From Pseudomonas putida (GTDB lineage: Bacteria > Pseudomonadota > Gammaproteobacteria > Pseudomonadales > Pseudomonadaceae): a stretch of 64,000 nt of DNA. Within the stretch, counting starts at the first letter, position 1; every line of letters starts with the position of its first letter. The position numbers were made by a program, and so were the translations under genes. Location: positions 2,471,501 through 2,535,500 of the forward strand of contig NZ_CP018846.1 in the NCBI RefSeq assembly GCF_002025705.1. Reading direction: 5' to 3'. This document shows, one piece after another, positions 32,817 through 42,759 of the stretch. The notes under the pieces are model-generated. The model was not told the DNA's origin, made no database searches, and was given only the letters and a program-made list of their open reading frames with translations.

Positions 32817-32835
32817 GGTGTATCTCCTTGCCTGC

Positions 32836-33417
32836 TCAGGCTTTCTTGGCGGCCTTGGTGGCCGGGGACTTGGTCGCAGCAATGGCCTGGTCGAGGCCGC
32901 CGGTGGCCAGCTGCTTGAGCTGCGCGACATCGCCGTTGGCGATGGCCGCCTCCAGGGTGGCGTTGTGCAGTTCGCTGTGCAGGTCGACATTGGCCAGCTG
33001 CTGGATGCGCTGGCCTTCCAGCGTGACCGGGACGTTGTCCACGCTCACCCAGCGCTGGCCATTGAAGTACTCGTAGTCGGCCACGCCGCGTTGCCAGCTC
33101 GGGTCGAGCAGCGCCCTGAACTTGAAATGCACGGGCGAGTTGGCGTGCGGCCCACCCTGATTGCCCTGGGCAGTAATCAGGATCCTGGCGTCGCTCGGCG
33201 GCTGGACGGTGAGGTAGGTATAGCTGCCCCAAACATCCAGGTGCAGGTCCAGCGGTGGGTTGATGGCCTGGGTAATCTGGGCCGCGCCATTGACGCTGCG
33301 GTCCGGGGTATGGACCAGCAGGTCCAGTTGCAGGCGCGGTGCGCCTGCGGCGTTGTTGCCTATCTGGTAGGACACCGGGAACAGGCCTACCGAAGGTGCG
33401 AGCAGTGAATCAGACAT
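32836..33417 (-). CDS. DUF1842-DUF1843 protein, two-domain paralogue
   Basis: A 193-residue protein. Residues 1-135 repeat the DUF1842 pattern (PRLQLDLLVHTPDRSVNGAA, DVWGSYTYLTVQ, FKFRALLDPSWQRGVADYEY, FNGQRWV). Residues 140-180 are a short helical DUF1843-like segment (ELHNATLEAAIANGDVAQLK), and the protein ends in a lysine/alanine-rich tail, ATKAAKKA. It has no signal peptide. The ribosome site GGAGG is 6 nt upstream. It is probably co-transcribed with the single-domain copy. Two linked paralogues suggest a hetero-oligomer, which is inference. No function is known to me. Confidence 0.82.
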   Translation of the reverse strand: MSDSLLAPSVGLFPVSYQIGNNAAGAPRLQLDLLVHTPDRSVNGAAQITQAINPPLDLHLDVWGSYTYLTVQPPSDARILITAQGNQGGPHANSPVHFKFRALLDPSWQRGVADYEYFNGQRWVSVDNVPVTLEGQRIQQLANVDLHSELHNATLEAAIANGDVAQLKQLATGGLDQAIAATKSPATKAAKKA

Positions 33418-33579
33418 GATTGCCTCCATTGCATTCGATGAATGAAAAACCGATACACGACTGCGAAGGCGGGCGGAAAAGGCGGGGAGAAGAGGGAGCC
33501 GGGCGGCGCTGATGCTTGCCCGGAGCGAGCGGCTGTTGTCAGCCTGCTTGTGCAACCAGTCCCTGGTCTGCGGTGCCGC

Positions 33580-33621
33580 CTGCCTGGCAGCCCGCTTGAG
33601 TAAAGCAGGGCTGCCAGGCAG
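33580..33621. terminator. Strong hairpin between DUF1842/1843 and lipoprotein genes
   Basis: CTGCCTGGCAGCCC (33580-33593) and GGGCTGCCAGGCAG (33608-33621) pair perfectly over 14 bp. The loop can extend with GCTT/AAGC. Sequence GATGGCGTTTTT follows on the plus strand, so a T-run exists about 9 nt after the stem on that strand only. It lies downstream of the lipoprotein gene on the minus strand. The rest of 33418-33666 shows no gene. Confidence 0.6.
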
Positions 33622-33666
33622 TGATGGCGTTTTTACATGATCTCCGACGAGCGGAGCGGCTTTCGC

Positions 33667-34344
33667 TTACTTGCTCTTGTTCTTGAGGGTAATGAAGCTG
33701 GCACGCATGTCCTTCGCCCAGCCGTCGAGCACGGCCTTGACATCGTTGAGGGTCAGCTTGGTCTTGTCGTTTTCCAGCTCTTTGCCCGTGCCCTTGCGCA
33801 CCACCTGGGCCAGCACCTTCTGGTTGCCGCCATCGAGGAAGGCCGCTTCGACACCAACATCTACCTCCTGGTCGCGGCCACCCATGGCCGTGTTGACGCC
33901 CGCCGAAACCAGCGCGATCGGGATGAATTCGTAAGGCTTGAGGCCTTCATTGCTGGTGGACACCGCGGTAATCGCCGGGCGGACCACGATGGTGCCCGGG
34001 CCGGGCGCCTTGGCCAGCGTCAGCACGCTGCCCAGCTCACGGCGCATGGCATCGTTGAAGTAGCGGGTGATTTCAGCCAGCGTCTGCTGGGAAATGACCG
34101 CCGTGGCTTGCGGCTTGGGGTAGAACTGGCTGGGCTCGATGAAGACCTGCGTGTACTGGTTGATGTTTACCTTGGGGTCAATCCAGCGCATCACGGGTGC
34201 GCCAGATGGGCTTTTCGCTTCCTGCAGGCGACTGTAGTCCTTGAGGAAACCGGAATAGTCCTTGGGGTCCACGCGGTTGCTGGAGCAGGCAGCCACAGCG
34301 AGCAAAGCGGCGCACAGCAGGGTAACGCGAGGCAATGATTTCAT
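33667..34344 (-). CDS. DUF3313-like lipoprotein
   Basis: A 225-residue lipoprotein. Residues 1-20 form a lipoprotein signal ending VAAC with Cys20, then SSNRVDPKDYSGFLKDYSRL. The mature part has QVFIEPSQFYPKP, FNDAMRRELGSVL, PGTIVVRPAITAV and GGRDQEVDVGVEAAFLDG, the arrangement of DUF3313 lipoproteins. Asp is not at position +2, so outer-membrane placement is expected. The start could also be an ATG three codons earlier (34353). It faces the toxin-antitoxin operon across a 260-bp divergent region. Function unknown. Confidence 0.8.
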   Translation of the reverse strand: MKSLPRVTLLCAALLAVAACSSNRVDPKDYSGFLKDYSRLQEAKSPSGAPVMRWIDPKVNINQYTQVFIEPSQFYPKPQATAVISQQTLAEITRYFNDAMRRELGSVLTLAKAPGPGTIVVRPAITAVSTSNEGLKPYEFIPIALVSAGVNTAMGGRDQEVDVGVEAAFLDGGNQKVLAQVVRKGTGKELENDKTKLTLNDVKAVLDGWAKDMRASFITLKNKSK

Positions 34345-34562
34345 GATGATCATGCATCCATGATGGGTCGGCCAGAACAACGCTAGCAGGTGCTTGGCAG
34401 AAGGCCAGTGGGTGGCTGAAAAGTGCGCTTTGCACCCGGTATCGTATTGATTTGGCGCAATGGCTTGACCACTGACGGCCGGCGCAAATCGTGGCCAGTC
34501 ATGGTGCTGACATTTCCTACAGCGTGGCCGGAACACGCTGTCTATGCAATCGCAGCGACCCT

Positions 34563-34591
34563 TGGAAAACTATGCCCGTAACGGGTATGGT
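34563..34591 (+). promoter_or_regulatory. Promoter with embedded operator of the toxin-antitoxin operon
   Basis: TTGGAA (34563-34568) and TATGGT (34586-34591) are 17 bp apart. Between and into the -10 lies ATGCCCGT-A-ACGGGTAT (34572-34588), a palindrome with one mismatch in eight pairs. Such a layout is usual for autorepression by an antitoxin or toxin-antitoxin complex. Confidence 0.5.
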
Positions 34592-34604
34592 CTGGAGGCC
34601 GCTC

Positions 34605-34988
34605 ATGGAAGTTCTCAAGCGCAGGGATTTTGCGCGCTGGCAAGCTGCGCAGCAGTTGTCAGATGCGATGTTGTGCCAGGCGGTGAATGAAATGCGCAGG
34701 GATTTGGTAGATGCCAGCCTTGGCGGTGAGTTGTTCAAGAAGCGTGTTGCAGGGCATGGTACTGGCAAGCGAGGCGGTTACCGGACATTACTCTCTGCGC
34801 GCATCGGCAATCGTTATGTGTTTCTGCATGGGTTCGCCAAGCGCGACAAGGCCAACATCACGCTGGAAGAACAGAAAGCACTGCGCTTTGCTGGCAAGGT
34901 TTTCCTGGACCTTTGTCCCGTATCGCTCAGGCGGGCATTGCAATCAGGTATTTTGATGGAGGTCTGCTGTGAGCAGCAAAATTGTTGA
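34605..34988 (+). CDS. RelE/HigB-like type II toxin
   Basis: A 127-residue protein of the RelE-like group. After MEVLKRRDFARWQA it has a helical part (LCQAVNEMRRDLVDASLGG), then the beta-sheet core LFKKRVAGHGTGKRGGYRTL, ARIGNRYVFLHGFAKRDKAN and a closing helix. The basic R-G-G-Y-R-T and F-A-K-R-D-K residues are those expected for ribosome-dependent mRNA cleavage in the family. It starts at ATG 34605 with GGAGG, 7-8 nt away. It lies before and overlaps by 20 bp the antitoxin gene, the toxin-first order of higBA-type modules. The longer upstream frame has no support. Confidence 0.82.
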   Translation: MEVLKRRDFARWQAAQQLSDAMLCQAVNEMRRDLVDASLGGELFKKRVAGHGTGKRGGYRTLLSARIGNRYVFLHGFAKRDKANITLEEQKALRFAGKVFLDLCPVSLRRALQSGILMEVCCEQQNC

Positions 34989-35274
34989 ATCATTGCGCGA
35001 AGACCTGGCCGTTCTTCATGACGCCGGGGCTGTCGGCAAGGTTACGTTGCGGGATTTCGAAAAGCTTTGTCCGGCGCCAGTTCGGGATTTCAGTGCCTTG
35101 GATATTCGCCAGCTTCGCGAAGCGCTGAACTTCAGCCAGCCGGTATTTGCGCTGCATCTGCATACCAGCGCATCCACGGTGCGCAAGTGGGAGCAGGGCG
35201 AGACGCGTCCGGCCGGGCCTGCGTTGAAGTTGCTAAATGTTATTGCAATCAAAGGGTTACATGCGATTCTTTAA
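34969..35274 (+). CDS. HTH antitoxin (HigA/MqsA-like) of the toxin-antitoxin pair
   Basis: A 101-residue protein starting at GTG 34969, with GGAGG about 9 nt upstream inside the toxin gene. Its C-terminal half is a helix-turn-helix of the Xre/NadS type: LDIRQLREALNFSQPVFALH, then STVRKWEQGETRPAGPALKL. The N-terminal 45 residues (ESLREDLAVLHDAGAVGKVT) should bind the toxin. It likely represses the promoter 400 bp upstream through the palindrome there. AT-rich DNA follows the stop. Confidence 0.85.
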   Translation: MSSKIVESLREDLAVLHDAGAVGKVTLRDFEKLCPAPVRDFSALDIRQLREALNFSQPVFALHLHTSASTVRKWEQGETRPAGPALKLLNVIAIKGLHAIL

Positions 35275-35408
35275 GCATTTAGCATGATTTTCTTTGTATT
35301 GAAAAATACATATAAATCAATAACGTAAATTAATATATTGAAGTGATATGTGATATATGGCCCGCCGCAAGCGTAGTCTTCTCGCGACGGGCTCAGGCCC
35401 GCTTATGC
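35275..35408. other. AT-rich tail after the toxin-antitoxin module
   Basis: About 35277-35357 is strikingly AT-rich (TTTTCTTTGTATTGAAAAAT and similar), unlike the GC-rich surroundings. Next is a weak GC hairpin (GCCCG...CGGGC) near 35361-35393 that could end the convergent polyamine operon. No gene seen. Confidence 0.6.
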
Positions 35409-36704
35409 TTAGCCCAGCGCCTCCCGCAACCGGTACCACAGCATTCCCAACGCCAGCAGCGGTGAGCGCAATGCCTTGCCGCCCGGGAAAGTCAGATGGG
35501 GTACCGCGCTGAATACATCCAGCCCGTGGCTTTGCCCCTGTGCGATGCCTTCGGCCAGCAACTTCGCCGTCCAGTGCGTCACGTTCAGGCCGTGCCCGGA
35601 ATAGCCCTGGGCGTAGAAGACGTTAGGGTGCTGGCTCAGCCGCCCCACTTGCGGGAAGCGGTTGGCGGTGATTCCGATCATGCCGCCCCACTGGTAGTCG
35701 ATGCGCATATCGGCCAATTGCGGGAACACCTTGAGCACCTTCGGCCGCATGTAGGCTGCGATGTCCTTGGGGTCGCGCCCGGAGTAGTGGCAGGCGCCGC
35801 CAAACAGCAGGCGGCGGTCGGCTGTGAGGCGGTAGTAGTCCAGGCCGACTTTCTGGTCGCACATGGCCATGTTCTGCGGGATCAGCTGGCTGGCCAGTGC
35901 TTCCGGCAGCGGCTCGGTTGCCACCACGTAGCTGCCTGCGGGCAGCACTTTACCGCTCAGGCGTGGTTCCAGCTCGTCGAGGTGAGCATTGCAGCCCAGA
36001 ACCAGGCTCTGCGCCCGCACCTTGCCCCGTGCCGTATGCACGGTCACCGTGGGGCCATGTTCGATGCGCAGCACCGGGCTCTGCTCGAAGATGCGCACGC
36101 CCAGCCCATGGGCCACGCGCGCTTCGCCCTGAACCAGATCGAGCGGGTGCAGATGGCCCGAGCCCATGTCCACCAGGCCGCCGGCGTACTGGTCGCTGGC
36201 GACGATCTCGTGCATGCCCTCGGGGCCGACCAGGCGGGTTTCGTGGCGGTAGCCCAAGCTGGCCAACTCTTGCTGTTCATCCTTGAAGGCATCGAACTGT
36301 GCCGGGGTATTGGCCAGCTCGCAGAAGCCCCAGCGCAGGTCGCAGGCAATCGCATACTGTTCGATACGGCGGGCCACCAGGGCCACCGACTCGATCCCCG
36401 CTTGCTTCAGGTATTGCACGCCGTCCTGGCCGACGTAGCGGGCAAAGCCGCTGACGTCGTGGCCGATGCCGCGAATCAGCTGCCCGCCATTGCGTCCGCT
36501 GGCGCCCCAGCCGATGCGCCGGCCTTCCAGCAGCACTACGCTGAGCCCGCGTTCGGCCAGTTCCAGTGCGGTGTTGACCCCGGTCAGGCCGCCACCGACC
36601 ACGCAAACGTCGGCCGTCAGTTCACCGTCGAGGCTGGGGTAGGGCGCCGCGTTACGCGCGGTGGCGGCGTAGTACGACGCGGTATGTTGAGTATCGAAAG
36701 GCAT
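35409..36704 (-). CDS. puuB: Gamma-glutamyl-putrescine oxidoreductase-type FAD enzyme
   Basis: A 431-residue DAO-family flavoprotein. DVCVVGGGLTGVNTALELAE (about residues 29-48) is the FAD Rossmann motif, then LLEGRRIGWGASGRNGGQLI, a hallmark of PuuB/OrdL-type enzymes. WGGMIGITANRFPQVGRL and AQGYSGHGLNVTHW close the active site. It oxidises gamma-glutamyl-polyamine to the aldehyde in the cytosol. It is the third gene of a minus-strand operon after a gamma-glutamyl-polyamine synthetase and a polyamine-binding protein (14-bp gap), which makes the assignment strong, although the preferred amine is not known. Confidence 0.88.
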   Translation of the reverse strand: MPFDTQHTASYYAATARNAAPYPSLDGELTADVCVVGGGLTGVNTALELAERGLSVVLLEGRRIGWGASGRNGGQLIRGIGHDVSGFARYVGQDGVQYLKQAGIESVALVARRIEQYAIACDLRWGFCELANTPAQFDAFKDEQQELASLGYRHETRLVGPEGMHEIVASDQYAGGLVDMGSGHLHPLDLVQGEARVAHGLGVRIFEQSPVLRIEHGPTVTVHTARGKVRAQSLVLGCNAHLDELEPRLSGKVLPAGSYVVATEPLPEALASQLIPQNMAMCDQKVGLDYYRLTADRRLLFGGACHYSGRDPKDIAAYMRPKVLKVFPQLADMRIDYQWGGMIGITANRFPQVGRLSQHPNVFYAQGYSGHGLNVTHWTAKLLAEGIAQGQSHGLDVFSAVPHLTFPGGKALRSPLLALGMLWYRLREALG

Positions 36705-36718
36705 GGCGCGTTCTCGGT

Positions 36719-39233
<2,515 letters not shown>

Positions 39234-39415
39234 ACAGACCTCTTGGTTGGGTTTTTTTGTGGGAGCGGGTTGCCCGCAAAAGCCGTTGTACGGTTTTCAG
39301 GGGGTTACGCTTCCCAGGTGACACGCTGGAGACTATCTTGAGCGCAGGCCCGCAAAGCCATCTATCCACTTTCTTCGGCAATGAATGCACCAAAAGAGTG
39401 CAAATAGGACAAAGC

Positions 39416-40315
39416 GTGACAACGCCCAATGCCTTGCAAGTTCAGGCTTTCCACACCACGGATGTCACCGAACAGGTGCGCGCCACCCCCGGTTGGCAGC
39501 AGCAATACCGGCAGATGTCGCCAGGGCATTTCAGCGGCCAGTTGCGCTGCCTGGGGCTCGATGGCGTGGAGGTGTACGAAGAGCGCCTGAATACCCGGGT
39601 CGAGCAGTTCTTCCGTGCGCCGAGCGGTTCGTTGGCGTTCTGTTTCGACCAGAGCGAAAACAGCCTGTACCTGCTCAACGAGCAGAGCCGCAATATCTGG
39701 ATCACGCCGGAGAACTACCAGGAGGTGGCGGTGGTGTTCGACCAGGCGTTTCTTGCCCGCCACGGGCTGGACCCGCAACGGCTCGAAGGGTTGTTCATGG
39801 TGCCGCTGGGCAGCGGGCAGAATGCGTTGTTCGGCAGTTGGCTGAGCGCCACCTTGACCCGCCTTGGCCAGGCTGATTGCCCACTGCAAGGGCAGGCACT
39901 GGCCGAGCAGTTGCTAGAAGACTGCCTGTTCATCCTCGACAACGCCTGCCAGCGTTTGCAAGGCGGGGCGCTGGGGCGGCGTGGCGAGGAGCGGGCGATC
40001 ATGCAACGGGTCAGTGAATGGGCGGCAGATTGCCCGGAAGAAACCCTCAATCTGGTGGAGCTGGCCGAGGTGGCCGGTGTGTCGCTGCGCCAGCTGCAGC
40101 AAGCGTTCAAGGCGTTTACCGGAATGCCGCCGGCGCATTGGCTGCGCTTGCGTCGGCTCAATGGCGCGCGGCGGGACCTGCTGCGCGGCGGCGAGGTGAC
40201 CGTGGCCGAAGTAGCCATGCGCTGGTCGTTCTGGCATTTAGGAAGGTTTTCAGAGAGTTACCGGCAATTGTTCAAGGAATTTCCGAGCGAGACCCTCAAG
40301 CGGGGCAGGAGCTGA
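39416..40315 (+). CDS. AraC-family regulator, divergent from the polyamine operon
   Basis: A 299-residue protein. Residues 1-190 form a variable sensor half of the AraC-binding-like type (HFSGQLRCLGLDGVEVYEER, SLAFCFDQSENSLYLLN), and residues 200-295 the two-HTH AraC domain (LNLVELAEVAGVSLRQLQQA, PPAHWLRLRRLNGARRDLL, VAEVAMRWSFWHLGRFSESY). GTG 39416 with AGGA about 9 nt upstream is the best start. The 182-bp divergent region with the polyamine operon suggests it controls that operon. A decayed copy of its last 60 bp lies downstream at 40485. Confidence 0.87.
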   Translation: MTTPNALQVQAFHTTDVTEQVRATPGWQQQYRQMSPGHFSGQLRCLGLDGVEVYEERLNTRVEQFFRAPSGSLAFCFDQSENSLYLLNEQSRNIWITPENYQEVAVVFDQAFLARHGLDPQRLEGLFMVPLGSGQNALFGSWLSATLTRLGQADCPLQGQALAEQLLEDCLFILDNACQRLQGGALGRRGEERAIMQRVSEWAADCPEETLNLVELAEVAGVSLRQLQQAFKAFTGMPPAHWLRLRRLNGARRDLLRGGEVTVAEVAMRWSFWHLGRFSESYRQLFKEFPSETLKRGRS

Positions 40316-40484
40316 CCTTCTCGTTGTCCGTGCCGGCCTCTTCGCGGGCAAGTCGGGGCGCCGAACCGCCGCTCCCACAGGTACTGCGCTGCCTTCAGGC
40401 CTTGTGATATCCCTGTGGGAGGTGACCGTGGTCGGCGTGGCCAGGCCTTAGTTGTTTTAATAATATTTATAGATTTTTCAAGCC

Positions 40485-40552
40485 GTTACCGGTAATTGTT
40501 CAAGAAGTTTACTAGCGAGGCGTTCAGGCGGGGCAGAGGCTGAGATGGTTTT
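40485..40552 (+). pseudogene. Decayed duplicate of the AraC gene 3' end
   Basis: GTTACCGGTAATTGTTCAAG at 40485 parallels GTTACCGGCAATTGTTCAAG at 40257 inside the AraC gene. The likeness continues through AGCGAG, TTCAGGCGGGGCAGAGGCTGA (parallel: CTCAAGCGGGGCAGGAGCTGA) and on into the following REP and the stretch CAGGTACTGCGCTG present in both. The copy reads TAA in the old frame, so it is dead. The whole repeated unit is about 150-165 bp (40257-40422 and 40485-40636). Confidence 0.75.
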
Positions 40553-40560
40553 TTGCCCGT

Positions 40561-40660
40561 ACCGGCCTTTTCGCGGGTAAACCCGCTCCTACAGGTACTG
40601 CGCTGTCTTCAAGCCTTGTGATATCTGCGGGAGCGGGCTTGCCCGCGAAGAGGCCGGCAC
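40561..40660. repeat. Inverted REP pair (type A)
   Basis: The left element ACCGGCCTTTTCGCGGGTAA..., continuing to CTACAGG, and the right element GCGGGAGCGGGCTTGCCCGC..., continuing to GGCCGGCAC, are inverted copies of the Pseudomonas 'CGCGGG-CCCGC' REP, about 30 bp apart. The left one is part of the duplicated segment. Confidence 0.85.
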
Positions 40661-40724
40661 AGACAACCCAGCATTCCCCTTGGAAAATTGCTATCGTGCC
40701 CGGCAGTGTCCAGCCGAGGTCCCG

Positions 40725-42638
40725 ATGTTCTTCCTGCCTTTGCCCAGCGACCAGGCCGACCGCCTGGCCAGCGCGCCCACCGCCACCGACTTCTTCCCGA
40801 CCGCCAGCCTGCTGGAGGCTGCCGCCGTGCTGTTCGTGCAGAACCTGCCGCGGCAACCAGCCAGCGTCTCGGCGGACGCGCAGGAGCGCCGGTTCGCCGA
40901 AATCGTGCGCATCGCCAATGATGTCGAAGCCGCCGCTGCGGGCCGCTTCCAGGGGCAGGTAGCGCAGCATTTCGACCGCGAAGCATTCGCCATGGGCCTG
41001 GGCATGCTGGGTGATAACGGCGTCGCCCTGGTGTCGGCCGAAACCGAGTACCAGCTCGACGAGTTCCAGGACGCCGAAGGCCAGTGGAATTTCCAGTTTG
41101 CCGATACCTACCGCCAGCGTGTCACGCCGCTGCACCCGGTGTACCTGCCCTCGCTGGCCAGCGACCTGATGCTCAGTGACCAACAGAACCGCCTGCTGCG
41201 CGAGTTCCTTTGTGGCGTGGACGAATCGGTTGCCGTGCAGGGTTTCGCCGGCACTGGCAAGACGTTCCTGATCCACCAGTTCGCGCGCCTGCTCGACCCC
41301 CAGCGCACCTTGTTGCTGGCCCTCACCGAAGGCCAACTGCGTGCGTTGCAGGCGCGGGTGAAGGATGCCCAGGCCTACACCGCACTGACCTTCGGCCAGC
41401 TGGCCGACGAAATCCTCAACCGCGACCTCACCAGCAACGGCTGGCGGCTACGCGACCCGTACCGCACCAAACTGTCCTGGCGCCCGCAGGAAGCGCAAGT
41501 GGTGCGCTGGCTGAATATCCCCGACATCGGCCCGCTCGCCGCGCGCGATGTGGTGGCCCTGTGCATCAAGGCCGTGCGCAGCTTCTGCCGCAGCGGTGAC
41601 AGCCAGTTGCAGTTGCATCACTTGCCCTGGGCCGGGCCTGGGACCACGCCGCTGGACCAGGAAGTGTTGCTGGAAAAGGCCCGCCTGTACTGGCAGGAAC
41701 TGATCCGCCCTTCGGCGCGCGAAATCCAGCTGCCGGTGCGTGATTACCACCGGGTCAAGCTGTTGTCGTTGACCGCCGAAGTGATCGACAGCCGCTACAG
41801 CCACGTCATCGTCGACGAAGCCCATGAGTTGTCCGCACCGATGCTCGCGGTACTCGACCGCAGCCCGCAATCGGTCATAGCCCTGGGCGACGAGCTGCAG
41901 AACCTCAACGGCCTCAGCCCGCACCATGGCAATTTCATCCGCCAGCGCTACATTGACCATTCGTTGCGCGCCGGCCCTGCCATGGACGGCGTGCTCAACC
42001 CGTTGATCCAGGCGCACCCGGCGGCTGTCCAGGCAGCTTTCAGTGGAAGTGCCGAGCATTACACCCGGGTGAGCTTCTTCGACACGGTGACGGTGCCTGA
42101 ACAGCCGACCGCGTTGATCGTGGATGACGAATGGGGCCTGTTCGGCTGGTTCCAGCGCCTGACTCATCAAGGGGTACCGTTCGTGCTGCTGCAAGGCGCG
42201 CGCAAGGACTTCGAGCTGTTCGTCGAGGATTGCATCGAGCTGTACCGCTACGGTACCCGGGCACGCCATCCGATGCTGTTCCGTTACCCCAGCTGGCAGG
42301 CACTGGAGCAGGACAAGGGCGACGACAAGGCTTTTGTCGCCGTGGCCGGCATGCTGCGCAAAGGCTACACCCCCGAGCATTTTGCCAAGGCCAAGAGCCG
42401 TTACCGCTGGGACAAGGCGCCGAAGCTGTTCCTTGGGCGGGTGCGGGATGTGAAGAACATGGAGTTTGCCCGGGTGATGGTGTCGCCGGAGCTGATGGTG
42501 GCGCCTACCACGGCAGGCAACCGCAACGAGCGGGCGCGGATGCTGGCGGGGCTGTATACCGCCTGTTCGCGGGCGCGGCATGAACTGATCGTGCCGGGGG
42601 GGATGCTGGATTGGGTCAAGGACCAGGTCCGGGATTGA
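40725..42638 (+). CDS. Superfamily 1 DNA/RNA helicase-like ATPase
   Basis: A 637-residue protein. After a 150-residue N-terminal part (FFLPLPSDQADRLASAPTAT) come the SF1 motifs: Q/I AVQGFAGTGKTFLIHQFARL (Walker A), II HVIVDEAHELSAPMLAVL (D-E-A-H), III SVIALGDELQNLNG, and VI LYTACSRARHELIVPGG near the end. This is UvrD/PIF1-like without nuclease domains. It is smaller than UvrD and lacks the 1B/2B sub-domains in obvious form. ATG 40725 (GAGG) is chosen over an upstream ATG. It is flanked by REP pairs on both sides with no co-directed neighbour, so it stands alone. Role unknown; repair or defence are possible. Confidence 0.8.
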   Translation: MFFLPLPSDQADRLASAPTATDFFPTASLLEAAAVLFVQNLPRQPASVSADAQERRFAEIVRIANDVEAAAAGRFQGQVAQHFDREAFAMGLGMLGDNGVALVSAETEYQLDEFQDAEGQWNFQFADTYRQRVTPLHPVYLPSLASDLMLSDQQNRLLREFLCGVDESVAVQGFAGTGKTFLIHQFARLLDPQRTLLLALTEGQLRALQARVKDAQAYTALTFGQLADEILNRDLTSNGWRLRDPYRTKLSWRPQEAQVVRWLNIPDIGPLAARDVVALCIKAVRSFCRSGDSQLQLHHLPWAGPGTTPLDQEVLLEKARLYWQELIRPSAREIQLPVRDYHRVKLLSLTAEVIDSRYSHVIVDEAHELSAPMLAVLDRSPQSVIALGDELQNLNGLSPHHGNFIRQRYIDHSLRAGPAMDGVLNPLIQAHPAAVQAAFSGSAEHYTRVSFFDTVTVPEQPTALIVDDEWGLFGWFQRLTHQGVPFVLLQGARKDFELFVEDCIELYRYGTRARHPMLFRYPSWQALEQDKGDDKAFVAVAGMLRKGYTPEHFAKAKSRYRWDKAPKLFLGRVRDVKNMEFARVMVSPELMVAPTTAGNRNERARMLAGLYTACSRARHELIVPGGMLDWVKDQVRD

Positions 42639-42644
42639 GCGCCC

Positions 42645-42750
42645 GGGGCTGCTGTGCAGCCCTTTCGCGACACAAGGCCGCTCCTACAGGATCACGCATT
42701 GCTCTGTAGGAGCGGCCTTGTGTCGCGAAAGGGCCGCACAGCGGCCCCAG
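42645..42750. repeat. Inverted REP pair (type B)
   Basis: GCAGCCCTTTCGCGACACAA..., continuing to CTCCTACAG, and CTGTAGGAGCGGCCTTGTGT..., continuing to GGGCCGC, face each other across about 13 bp, between the convergent helicase and sad genes. They will also act as a transcript-end hairpin. Confidence 0.88.
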
Positions 42751-42759
42751 GCTTTTAAA

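Larger units (their letters stand above)
40316..40724. other. 409-bp intergenic region with duplicated segment and REP elements
   Basis: It holds a degenerate REP at about 40333-40380, an AT-rich stretch 40447-40480, a decayed second copy of the preceding gene end plus its REP (40485-40636), and a REP pair (40561-40660). No intact gene is seen. Confidence 0.8.
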
